Below are positions 1-5,643 of a stretch of DNA of 13,894 nucleotides, piece by piece. The stretch's first letter is position 1; each line of letters begins with the position of its first letter. The notes beneath the pieces were generated by a model. The model saw only the letters and a list, made by a program, of their open reading frames with translations. It was not told the origin of the DNA and made no database searches. A program made the translations under genes and the position numbers. Location: positions 1-13,894 of the forward strand of contig FR880277.1 of NCBI GenBank assembly GCA_000435195.1. Direction: 5' to 3'. This DNA comes from Clostridium sp. CAG:169 (lineage in GTDB: Bacteria; Bacillota; Clostridia; Oscillospirales; Ruminococcaceae).

Positions 1-1164
1 GATTTCGCCAATGCCGGGAACCAGCAGGTCCGCAGCCGCTACCGTCTTACCATCGTCGTTCAGGCGCATATAGAAGGCTTTGATTTCCTTTGGATAGTCG
101 GTGACAAAGACCGGCTTCTTGAATACCTTCTCGGTCAGGTAACGCTCATGCTCGGTCTGAAGGTCGCAACCCCAGAAGACCGGATATTCAAATTCGTCCT
201 TGTGTTCCTCCAGCAGCTTGACCGCCTCGGTGTATGGCAGACGGACAAAGTCGGAGCTGACGATATGGTGCAGTCTTTCCAGCAGCTCCTTGTCATAGAA
301 CTGGTTGAAGAATGCCATCTCGTTCGGACAGTTTTCCATCACATAGGACAGCACATATTTCATCATGTCTTCTGCAAGGTCCATCATATCGCTCAGGTCT
401 GCAAAGGCGATCTCCGGCTCCATCATCCAGAATTCTGCTGCGTGGCGGGTGGTATTGGACTTTTCTGCACGGAAGGTTGGACCGAAGGTGTAGATGTTGG
501 AGAATGCCATTGCCATGCACTCGCCCTCCAGCTGACCGGAAACGGTCAGGCTGGTCGGTTTGCCGAAGAAGTCCTGGCTGTAATCCACCTTGCCGTCCTC
601 GGTGCGCGGCGGGTTGTCCATATCCAATGTGGTGATGTGGAACATCTCTCCTGCACCCTCGCAGTCGCTGCCGGTGATGATTGGGGTGTGTACATAAACA
701 AAGCCACGTTCGTTAAAGAATTTGTGGATTGCAAATGCTGCAACCGAACGCACGCGGAAAACTGCGCTGAAGGTGTTGGTGCGCGGACGCAGGTGTGCGA
801 TGGTACGCAAAAATTCCACCGAATGACGTTTTTTCTGAAGCGGATAATCCGGGGTGGACAGTCCTTCGACCACAATCTCATTTGCGTGGATCTCATACGG
901 CTGTTTTGCTTCCGGGGTCATAATGAGCGTACCCTTTACAACAATGGAAGCACCAACGTTGAGTTTACCGATCTCATTAAAATTATCCACCTTATTGCTT
1001 TCAAATACGATCTGTACATTCTGGAAGGAAGTACCATCGTTCAGTTCAATAAAGCCCAGGTTTTTGGATGTACGGATGGTTCTGACCCATCCGGCCACAG
1101 TCAGCTGCTGGTCTGCATATTCCTGCGCGCCGGCTGCGAGCTTTCTCAGTTCTACTCTTTGCAT
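1..1164 (-). CDS. asnS: Asparagine--tRNA ligase (AsnRS), C-terminus cut by window edge
   Basis: Cytoplasmic class II aminoacyl-tRNA synthetase that charges tRNA-Asn with asparagine using ATP. The first 388 codons are visible; the family is usually about 460 residues, so motif 3 and the C-terminus lie off the left edge. Residues 1 to about 105 form the OB-fold anticodon-binding domain (GWVRTIRTSKNLGFIELNDG). The catalytic core follows, with the motif 1 proline in VHTPIITGSDCEGAGEMF (P161) and motif 2 GPTFRAEKSNTTRHAAEFW (F231-R-A-E234). The long SNTTRHAAEFWMME context fits AsnRS rather than AspRS. The start is the ATG at 1164-1162, preceded by GGAGGTAAAAACG. The gene has its own promoter at 1295-1323 and a leader of about 120 nt. 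No T-box consensus was found in the leader. Divergent from the small gene at 1458. Confidence 0.96.
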   Translation of the reverse strand, partial: MQRVELRKLAAGAQEYADQQLTVAGWVRTIRTSKNLGFIELNDGTSFQNVQIVFESNKVDNFNEIGKLNVGASIVVKGTLIMTPEAKQPYEIHANEIVVEGLSTPDYPLQKKRHSVEFLRTIAHLRPRTNTFSAVFRVRSVAAFAIHKFFNERGFVYVHTPIITGSDCEGAGEMFHITTLDMDNPPRTEDGKVDYSQDFFGKPTSLTVSGQLEGECMAMAFSNIYTFGPTFRAEKSNTTRHAAEFWMMEPEIAFADLSDMMDLAEDMMKYVLSYVMENCPNEMAFFNQFYDKELLERLHHIVSSDFVRLPYTEAVKLLEEHKDEFEYPVFWGCDLQTEHERYLTEKVFKKPVFVTDYPKEIKAFYMRLNDDGKTVAAADLLVPGIGEI

Positions 1165-1294
1165 CGTTTTTACCTCCATAATCTATTCTATCTCTGTGCG
1201 GCGCTGTACACTTTGTAAAACGGGCACAGAAGATATTTGCTGTGATTGTATGCAGCCGCCGGTATAAATCCAACCGGTGACGGCAATATAAACC

Positions 1295-1323
1295 ATTATA
1301 ATACTTTTTGGCAGGATAATCAA
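1295..1323 (-). promoter_or_regulatory. Sigma-A type promoter of asnS
   Basis: On the minus strand the -35 is TTGATT (1323-1318), followed by a 17-base spacer and a perfect -10 TATAAT (1300-1295). The predicted transcript start is near 1288, giving a leader of about 120 nt before the asnS ATG. Confidence 0.8.
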
Positions 1324-1385
1324 TCCAAAGCCCTTTGCTTTCGATAAAAATTTTATCAAAGCAGCCCTGTGCGTTTGCCACACCG

Positions 1386-1414
1386 TTGTCTTTCCCGGGG
1401 AAATATGCTAAAAT
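1386..1414 (+). promoter_or_regulatory. Sigma-A type promoter with palindrome in the spacer
   Basis: The -35 is TTGTCT (1386-1391), with a 17-base spacer and an extended -10 TGCTAAAAT (hexamer 1409-1414). The spacer holds the inverted repeat TTTCCC-g-GGGAAA (1391-1403), placed where a bound repressor would block RNA polymerase. It should drive the small gene starting at 1458. The promoter match is good; the operator reading is inference. Confidence 0.65.
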
Positions 1415-1457
1415 AAAGGCAGTGTAACGCCAGAAAACCAGAAAGGATGTAATCTCA

Positions 1458-1883
1458 TTGAAATGTAATATAAAAAAGGACGTCACCTCCAAAGCGCTGT
1501 ACCAGTCGGATTTGGACTGCATCAGCGAAGGACTCGACCTGCTCGAACAGGACATCAACCAGTTTTTAGAGCGCAAAAACTTTAAGGAAATCAGCCAGGA
1601 AAATGCCCTGCAAAACCTCGAGCACATCCGCTCGGTCCGCGAACAGCTCGAGCACAACCGCCAGTCGCTGAGCTTAAATGAGCTGAAGGTCATCTACATC
1701 GGACTCAACTTCCTGCGTGACGACCTGAATGCTCCGGCTCAAGAGCGCAGCGAAAAAAACCGCGAGCTGACCGACCGCCAGATTTTGAGCAAAAAACAGG
1801 ATGTCCGCGCTGCCAACCAGAAAATCACCGCAACCTTCACCCGCATGGGTGTAGACATTCAGGCTACCCTGCGTGGATTCTAA
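1458..1883 (+). CDS. Small helical protein of unknown function (141 aa)
   Basis: I do not recognise this family. The start is a TTG at 1458-1460 preceded by AGAAAGGATG, with about 10 bases between the AGGA core and the TTG. Nearby ATGs are out of frame and followed at once by a stop, and there is no other in-frame ATG until near the C-terminus. The protein is soluble, highly charged and predicted mostly helical, with heptad-like stretches around residues 20-75 (ISEGLDLLEQDINQFLERKN) and 60-85. It has no signal peptide, membrane segment, zinc motif or obvious catalytic motif. The C-terminal third is rich in Lys, Arg, Gln and Asn and ends in TLRGF. It has its own promoter and sits 115 bases before a second small gene of unknown function whose promoter carries a similar CCCGGGG motif. 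A coiled-coil partner or regulatory protein is possible, but nothing proves it. Confidence 0.75.
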   Translation: MKCNIKKDVTSKALYQSDLDCISEGLDLLEQDINQFLERKNFKEISQENALQNLEHIRSVREQLEHNRQSLSLNELKVIYIGLNFLRDDLNAPAQERSEKNRELTDRQILSKKQDVRAANQKITATFTRMGVDIQATLRGF

Positions 1884-1904
1884 TCAGTTTTTCTTCCCGG
1901 GGGA

Positions 1905-1933
1905 TTGTGTCTTTTATCAAAAAAGAGTATAAT
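1905..1933 (+). promoter_or_regulatory. Sigma-A type promoter of the gene at 1999
   Basis: The -35 is TTGTGT (1905-1910), with a 17-base spacer and a perfect TATAAT (1928-1933). Directly upstream is TTCCCGGGGGA (1894-1904), which shares TTCCCGGGG with the promoter at 1386. It lies just after the stop codon of the preceding gene, with no terminator between. Confidence 0.7.
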
Positions 1934-1949
1934 GGGGAACAGAACGTAT

Positions 1950-1969
1950 ACCGCAAACTGATTTGCGGT
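1950..1969 (+). other. 5'-UTR hairpin before the gene at 1999
   Basis: ACCGCAAA-ctga-TTTGCGGT is a perfect 8-bp stem with a 4-base loop, placed between the predicted transcript start (about 1940) and the ribosome binding site at 1985-1995. The following TTTCGCTTTTG is too weak a U-tract to call a terminator. It could stabilise the mRNA or act as a small regulatory leader. Confidence 0.5.
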
Positions 1970-1998
1970 TTCGCTTTTGACGTTAAGGAAAGGAATGT

Positions 1999-2295
1999 AT
2001 GAACATGAAAGCAACTGATATTGTAAACAAAGTAGAATTGGACGTTACCTATGACAGCCTGATCGAACTGATGAGAGCCGGTCGTCAGGTAGATTTTGTT
2101 CTGCCTGCACCGGAAACCGACGGAGACGGCTACCTGACCTGGGACACCGAGTACTGGACCACCGTTGACAACAAACGTTTCATCCGTACCTACTCGCTCA
2201 ACGGTCGTGTACTGCGTGACTCTACCACCCACAACATCTACGACCTGCAGAACGATTTTAAACCGGAAAAAGCAGCACAGATTCGCATCAGCTAA
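1999..2295 (+). CDS. Small acidic protein of unknown function (98 aa)
   Basis: I do not recognise this family. The first ATG (1999) is preceded by the double Shine-Dalgarno AAGGAAAGGAA. The ATG at 2005, two codons in, is an equally good start and would give 96 aa. The protein is soluble, without signal peptide or membrane segment. Residues 1-30 look helical (DIVNKVELDVTYDSLIELM). The rest looks beta-rich and aromatic, with LTWDTEYWTTVDNKRFIRTY near residues 46-65. Codon use resembles that of neighbouring genes. The gene has its own promoter and a strong terminator 27 bases after the stop, so it is probably expressed as a single gene. No function can be assigned. Confidence 0.8.
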   Translation: MNMKATDIVNKVELDVTYDSLIELMRAGRQVDFVLPAPETDGDGYLTWDTEYWTTVDNKRFIRTYSLNGRVLRDSTTHNIYDLQNDFKPEKAAQIRIS

Positions 2296-2321
2296 TCACT
2301 CTGTCTTTTTTCGACCAACCG

Positions 2322-2356
2322 ACAGGAACAGCTACAAAAGCTGTTCCTGTTTTTTG
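2322..2356 (+). terminator. Strong intrinsic terminator after the gene at 1999
   Basis: A perfect 12-bp stem ACAGGAACAGCT / AGCTGTTCCTGT (2322-2333 and 2339-2350) with a 5-base loop is followed by a T-run through 2355. Confidence 0.93.
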
Positions 2357-2459
2357 TCCTTTAAAGATTTATTTACAAAAACCCCACCTATTATTTAAAA
2401 CCCAGTTATACCCAATACACATTTACCGCTTATACTGTAATCACAGTCAAAGGAAAGGA

Positions 2460-2543
2460 GTGGAGCAAAGCAGCAGGATAAAATCGGAACAAAATTCCTT
2501 ATTATTTTATCATATTCTTTTTCTTCGTCGGTTCTTTTTCTGA
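2460..2543 (+). pseudogene. Possible broken mini-gene for a hydrophobic peptide
   Basis: A GTG at 2460 overlaps the end of a strong ribosome binding site (AAAGGAAAGGAG) and opens a 27-codon frame ending FYHILFLRRFFF. In the +2 frame the same DNA reads a better membrane-like segment (KFLIILSYSFSSSVLFLKIE), which continues to a stop near 2581 but has no ATG, GTG or TTG start of its own. One reading is a small membrane peptide gene broken by a one-base frameshift between about 2478 and 2500. The alternative is chance in a T-rich stretch, and I lean slightly towards chance. Confidence 0.2.
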
Positions 2544-2560
2544 AAATAGAACAACTGTTA

Positions 2561-2595
2561 GCCTGCTATGTGGACGGAATACCGACATAGCGGGC
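2561..2595 (+). repeat. Long imperfect hairpin of unknown role
   Basis: GCCTGCTATGT and ACATAGCGGGC form an 11-bp stem with one G-T pair. The intervening bases contain a second complementary pair CGG/CCG, so most of the 35 bases can fold. No T-run follows on the plus strand, so it is not a classical terminator. It may be part of a structured RNA or a protein-binding site. Coordinates are accurate to a few bases. Confidence 0.5.
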
Positions 2596-2633
2596 GGGGC
2601 AGACCAACTATTCTTCTCCTGCTTACAGGAGGT

Positions 2634-2711
2634 TTATAAAAGCCATCGAGCTTGATAGATTTTTTCGCTTACCTCTTTACCATGGTATATCATGGGTATT
2701 GTTTTCTTCAT
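2634..2711 (-). CDS. Possible 25-aa peptide with a good ribosome binding site
   Basis: On the minus strand AGGAGAGTAAAT immediately precedes an ATG at 2711. The frame runs 25 codons (MKKTIPMIYHGKEVSEKIYQ, then ARWLL) to a TAA at 2634. The Shine-Dalgarno spacing is ideal (7 bases) and a small hairpin follows the stop. Against it, the strong bidirectional terminator at 2724-2763 lies directly upstream, so a transcript would have to start between that hairpin and the ATG, and no promoter fits there. The peptide is basic and hydrophilic at the N-terminus and matches no family I know. It could be a leader peptide, the truncated N-terminus of a lost gene, or chance. Confidence 0.3.
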   Translation of the reverse strand: MKKTIPMIYHGKEVSEKIYQARWLL

Positions 2712-2723
2712 ATTTACTCTCCT

Positions 2724-2763
2724 AAATAAAAATCCGCACCCAAAAAGGTGCGGATTTTTATTT
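2724..2763. terminator. Bidirectional intrinsic terminator
   Basis: A perfect 17-bp stem (2724-2740 and 2747-2763) has the core ATCCGCACC / GGTGCGGAT and A-rich and T-rich ends, with a 6-base loop. T-tracts occur on both strands, so it can work in either direction. It insulates the Cys-rich protein gene downstream from the stretch before it. Confidence 0.85.
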
Positions 2764-2808
2764 TTCTCTTTCCTCCTCTTACACCGGATTCCCTTTCGTC
2801 TGCTCGAA

Positions 2809-2836
2809 ACACTTTTCCTGTTTTTGGCATAGAGTG
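2809..2836 (+). promoter_or_regulatory. Possible sporulation-type (SigK/SigE-like) promoter
   Basis: ACA (2809-2811), a 16-base spacer and CATAGAGTG (2828-2836) resemble the known SigK consensus (AC near -35, CATANNNTA at -10). The last consensus base is missed. No good sigma-A promoter was found here. It fits the spore-surface look of the downstream protein, but the motif is short and could be chance. Confidence 0.3.
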
Positions 2837-2841
2837 TTAGT

Positions 2842-2885
2842 GCCGCGGGAATATTCTCCTGCGGCGCTCCTGTCACCTTACGGTG
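2842..2885 (+). other. Two-hairpin 5' leader of the Cys-rich protein gene
   Basis: GCCGCGGG-aatattct-CCTGCGGC (2842-2865) is an 8-bp GC-rich stem with one G-T pair. CACC-ttac-GGTG (2874-2885) is a second small stem. Both lie between the predicted promoter and the ribosome binding site at 2904-2910. They may stabilise the mRNA; no known riboswitch was recognised. Confidence 0.45.
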
Positions 2886-2916
2886 TGAGCATCTTTTTTA
2901 AATGAGGTGGAATTCT

Positions 2917-3654
2917 ATGGCATACTATGACCAAGGCTGCTGCAATCCATGCCCTCCCTGTTGTAATCCGTGCAGCTGTCCTCCTTCCTGTGGCAATCCG
3001 TGCAGCTGCGGCTGCCAGGGCAGTTCAGCTCCCAATCAGCCGTCCTACATCTGCGCCAACGGCTACATGAACGATTATGCACGATGTGCATTGGCACGCT
3101 ACGACCAGCTTTCCTATGATTTGGATTCACTTCCTGTTCTGCCCTGCAACCCTTCCTGCTATCCTTGCGGCTCCTGCTGCGGCTGCCCTTGCCCATGTCC
3201 TCCGGCTGCTCCGGCACCTAACCCAAATCCCTGCCCAAATGCTCCCAGCTATTTGAACGCGGTCAATGACCCCGAGCAGACGGTAGCCAGCGGCTCTCCT
3301 GTGCTGTTTGCTACCGACCGGGTTTCCAGCGGCAACTGCATCCAGCATACTGCCGGAACCTCCAACTTTACCCTCAACTGTCCCGGTGTCTACCTGGTCG
3401 AATATAATGCCAACGCATCGGTAGCAGGCGGCACCAACGTTGCTGTTTCCCTTTCTCTGCTCTCCGGCGGTGTAATTGTTCCGGGTACTCAATCGGCAGA
3501 AACAGCTGATGCAACCAACCAAACTGCTTCCCTGAGCGCATCGACCATCATTACGGTTCCCTGCGGTACCACCGGCAGCATTGCACTGTCCAACACCTCC
3601 GCAGGCAGTGTCAATCTCACCAATGCCAACATCCGCATTGTGCGTGTACTTTAA
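2917..3654 (+). CDS. Cys-rich surface protein with BclA-like C-terminal domain
   Basis: A 245-residue protein in two parts. Residues 1 to about 108 hold 22 of its 25 cysteines in CCNPC, PCSC and SCGNPC clusters with Pro-rich linkers, split by a Cys-poor segment at about 58-76 (ALARYDQLSYDLDSLPVLP). Residues about 110-245 form a Ser/Thr/Asn/Gly-rich beta domain ending in NANIRIVRVL. It resembles the C-terminal TNF-like jelly roll of BclA-type exosporium proteins, but no collagen-like GXY repeat links the parts. There is no signal peptide or membrane segment, which fits a spore-coat or exosporium protein made in a mother cell and cross-linked through cysteines. The ATG at 2917 is preferred because GAGGTGG ends 6 bases before it; the ATG at 2902 lies upstream of that site. 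Monocistronic, between two terminators. The domain reading is by eye; the spore location is inference. Confidence 0.8.
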   Translation: MAYYDQGCCNPCPPCCNPCSCPPSCGNPCSCGCQGSSAPNQPSYICANGYMNDYARCALARYDQLSYDLDSLPVLPCNPSCYPCGSCCGCPCPCPPAAPAPNPNPCPNAPSYLNAVNDPEQTVASGSPVLFATDRVSSGNCIQHTAGTSNFTLNCPGVYLVEYNANASVAGGTNVAVSLSLLSGGVIVPGTQSAETADATNQTASLSASTIITVPCGTTGSIALSNTSAGSVNLTNANIRIVRVL

Positions 3655-3669
3655 TTTCTCTTTCCCTTC

Positions 3670-3703
3670 GGCGTCCTCCTCTTTTGGGAGGGCGCCTTTT
3701 TTT
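3670..3703 (+). terminator. Intrinsic terminator after the Cys-rich protein gene
   Basis: GGCGTCCTCC (3670-3679) and GGAGGGCGCC (3687-3696) form a 10-bp stem with one G-T pair, followed by a run of seven T (3697-3703). Confidence 0.92.
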
Positions 3704-3727
3704 GTTTGCCTCGCTCTGCCTTTGGGA

Positions 3728-3756
3728 TTGCATTCCGTTCGCTGCAAGGCTATAAT
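3728..3756 (+). promoter_or_regulatory. Sigma-A type promoter of the aminopeptidase gene
   Basis: The -35 is TTGCAT (3728-3733), with a 17-base spacer and a perfect TATAAT (3751-3756). The transcript start should be near 3763, about 40 bases before the ATG. Confidence 0.75.
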
Positions 3757-3803
3757 AAAGACAGCATTCCCAAAGACCTTATCAAACGAGGAGGAGAAGT
3801 ACA

Positions 3804-5591
3804 ATGACTACAAATGAAAAGATTGCCCGCATCCGTCAGCTGATGGCGCGCGATCAGGTACAGGCTGTCATCATCCCAAGCGGCGACCCGCACATGAGCG
3901 AATATTTTTCCGAGCATTGGAAGACCCGCCGCTTTGTTTCCGGCTTCACCGGCTCGGTCGGGACCTATGTCATCACCGAAAATGCCAGCGGACTTTGGGT
4001 GGATGGTCGATACTATGTGCAGGCAGAAAAACAGATTGCCGACAGCGAAGCGGTGCTGTTCCGCGCCTCTGAACCGGACTGCCCGACCTTCAGCCAGTAT
4101 TTGTTGGACAACCTGGCTCCCAACAGTGTTGTCGGACTCAACGGCAAGTTGTTCTCGCTGAGCATGATGGAACAGATGCAGCAGCTGTTCGCTCAAAAAG
4201 GAATCACCCTGAACATCCAAGCCGACTACGGCAACGACATCTGGGAAGACCGCCCGGCGGAGGAGTACACCCCTGCCTACTACTTCGATGAAAAATACTG
4301 CGGTAAATCGGCAGCACAGAAGCTCTCCGAGGTCCGCGACGCGCTTGCTAAACAGGGTTGTGATGCTCTGGTCGTCGGCAGACTGGACAACAGCAACTGG
4401 CTCTTTAACGTCCGTGCCAACGACATCCCCAACAGTCCGATTGCCATTTCTTACGGCTTTGTATCCGGCGACCAGGCGGTTCTGTTCACTGCCCTCTCCC
4501 GTGTATCGGCGCAGGCTGCCGAACAGCTTGCCAAAAATGGTGTCACCCTGCGGGAATATGAGGACATCTATCCCTTCCTGTCCTCCTTGCAGACCGATGC
4601 CCACGTGCTGTGCGACCCGGACGAGGTAAATTATCTGCTGTACAACCAGATGCAGAATAACAGCCATCTGACCCTTGTCAAAGGGGTAGACCCTATCCCG
4701 ATGATGAAAGCGGTCAAAAATGAAACCGAGATTGCCAACACTCGCCTTGCCTACCTCAAGGACGGCTGTGCCGAAGCAGAATTCTACGGCTGGCTGTTTG
4801 AGGCGCTGGAAAAAGGCGAAACGGTAACCGAATGGAAATGTTCGCAGAAGATTGCCGAATTCCGTGCCCAGCAAAAGCATTATGTCAGCGAAAGCTTCAC
4901 CGCTATCATCGCCTACCGCGAAAATGCCGCGATGATGCACTACGCTCCTCTACCGCAGGCGTGCAGCACCATCGAGCGGGAAAATATGCTGCTTAACGAC
5001 AGCGGCGGTCAGTACCTGGAAGGCACCACCGACACCACCCGCACCTTTGCTGTCGGTCCTATCACCGATGAGGAGCGCCGCGACTTCACCAACGCTCTCA
5101 AAGGTGTCATCGCTTTGAGCCGCCAGCGTTTCCTTGCCGGTTCCACCGGTTCCGACCTGGATACCATCTGCCGCGGTCAAATCTGGAAAGAGGGTCTAAA
5201 CTACCGCTGCGGCACCGGTCACGGCGTTGGCTTCTTCCTCAATGTCCATGAGGCTCCACCGAACTTCCGCGACAGAACCGTCGCTTTGGAGGAAGGAATG
5301 TTCATCACCATCGAGCCGGGTGTCTACACCGAAGGCAGCCATGGTGTTCGTACCGAAAACGCTGTGGTGGTGGTCAAGGACATCCAGACCGAGTACGGTC
5401 AGTTCTACCGCTTTGATACCTTCACCCTGGTCCCAATCGACACCAGCTGTCTGGACCTGGAGCTGATGACCGACGACGAGCTGCAGTGGCTCAACGATTA
5501 CCACCAAAAGGTATATCAGCAGGTTGCTCCTTTGGTCAGCGAACGCGCCAAAAACTGGCTGGAACAGAAAACACAGCCTGTCACCCGATAA
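3804..5591 (+). CDS. pepP: Xaa-Pro aminopeptidase (aminopeptidase P family, M24B)
   Basis: Cytoplasmic metallopeptidase that removes an N-terminal residue preceding proline, used in peptide turnover. At 595 residues it is the long eukaryotic-APP1-like form, also common in Clostridia, rather than the roughly 440-residue E. coli PepP or the roughly 350-residue short forms. The order is creatinase N-terminal domain (about 7-135), a second such domain (about 160-300), the M24 pita-bread domain (about 310-525) and the extra C-terminal M24_C segment (about 530-590). All five metal ligands are visible: D399 (LNDSGGQY), D410 (GTTDTTRT), H473 (GTGHGVG), E504 (TIEPGVY) and E518 (RTENAVV). H379 (MMHYAP) and H482 (NVHEAP) are the supporting histidines. 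The ATG at 3804 follows GAGGAGGAGAAG. It has its own promoter and ends at a terminator shared with the convergent aldolase gene. The gene symbol is used in the broad family sense. Confidence 0.95.
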   Translation: MTTNEKIARIRQLMARDQVQAVIIPSGDPHMSEYFSEHWKTRRFVSGFTGSVGTYVITENASGLWVDGRYYVQAEKQIADSEAVLFRASEPDCPTFSQYLLDNLAPNSVVGLNGKLFSLSMMEQMQQLFAQKGITLNIQADYGNDIWEDRPAEEYTPAYYFDEKYCGKSAAQKLSEVRDALAKQGCDALVVGRLDNSNWLFNVRANDIPNSPIAISYGFVSGDQAVLFTALSRVSAQAAEQLAKNGVTLREYEDIYPFLSSLQTDAHVLCDPDEVNYLLYNQMQNNSHLTLVKGVDPIPMMKAVKNETEIANTRLAYLKDGCAEAEFYGWLFEALEKGETVTEWKCSQKIAEFRAQQKHYVSESFTAIIAYRENAAMMHYAPLPQACSTIERENMLLNDSGGQYLEGTTDTTRTFAVGPITDEERRDFTNALKGVIALSRQRFLAGSTGSDLDTICRGQIWKEGLNYRCGTGHGVGFFLNVHEAPPNFRDRTVALEEGMFITIEPGVYTEGSHGVRTENAVVVVKDIQTEYGQFYRFDTFTLVPIDTSCLDLELMTDDELQWLNDYHQKVYQQVAPLVSERAKNWLEQKTQPVTR

Positions 5592-5602
5592 ATTTTTCCA
5601 TC

Positions 5603-5633
5603 AAAAAAGGGTCCCCAGTGGGGACCCTTTTTG
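5603..5633. terminator. Bidirectional terminator between convergent genes
   Basis: AAAAAAGGGTCCCC-agt-GGGGACCCTTTTT forms an 8-bp GC-rich stem extended by A-T pairs. T-tracts occur on both strands, so it can end both the aminopeptidase transcript and the aldolase transcript. Confidence 0.92.
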
Positions 5634-5643
5634 CTGCTCTTTT

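Larger units (their letters stand above)
2357..2633. other. Low-coding intergenic stretch with hairpins, no convincing gene
   Basis: This AT-rich stretch carries no gene I can support. It holds a possible -10 box TATACT (2431-2436) without a good -35, overlapped by the palindrome ACTGT-aatc-ACAGT (2434-2447). A strong Shine-Dalgarno-like AAAGGAAAGGAG lies at 2449-2460 in front of a very short reading frame. A long hairpin GCCTGCTATGT / ACATAGCGGGC spans about 2561-2595, and a small CTCCTG-ctta-CAGGAG hairpin lies at 2616-2631. The arrangement could be a small RNA or the decayed remains of a small gene. Neither can be shown from sequence alone. Confidence 0.5.

Noticed and set aside
148..1218. 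Long plus-strand open frame opposite asnS
   Set aside because: Its product is Cys/His/Leu-rich and family-less, while the minus strand gives a clear AsnRS with class II motifs.
1165..1290. T-box riboswitch in the asnS leader
   Set aside because: The leader is only about 120 nt and I find neither the AGGGTGGNACCGCG box nor a terminator before the start codon.
1183..1383. 66-codon minus-strand frame upstream of asnS
   Set aside because: It spans the asnS promoter and has no ribosome binding site.
2634..2876. 80-codon version of the short minus-strand frame
   Set aside because: The longer reading runs through the 17-bp terminator stem and has no ribosome binding site at its start; only the last 25 codons have one.
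3127..3804. 225-codon minus-strand frame over the Cys-rich gene and the pepP promoter
   Set aside because: Low-complexity antisense reading through a terminator and a promoter; no family likeness.
3750..4940. 396-codon minus-strand frame opposite the aminopeptidase gene
   Set aside because: Antisense shadow of a conserved M24 peptidase whose metal ligands are all in place on the plus strand.
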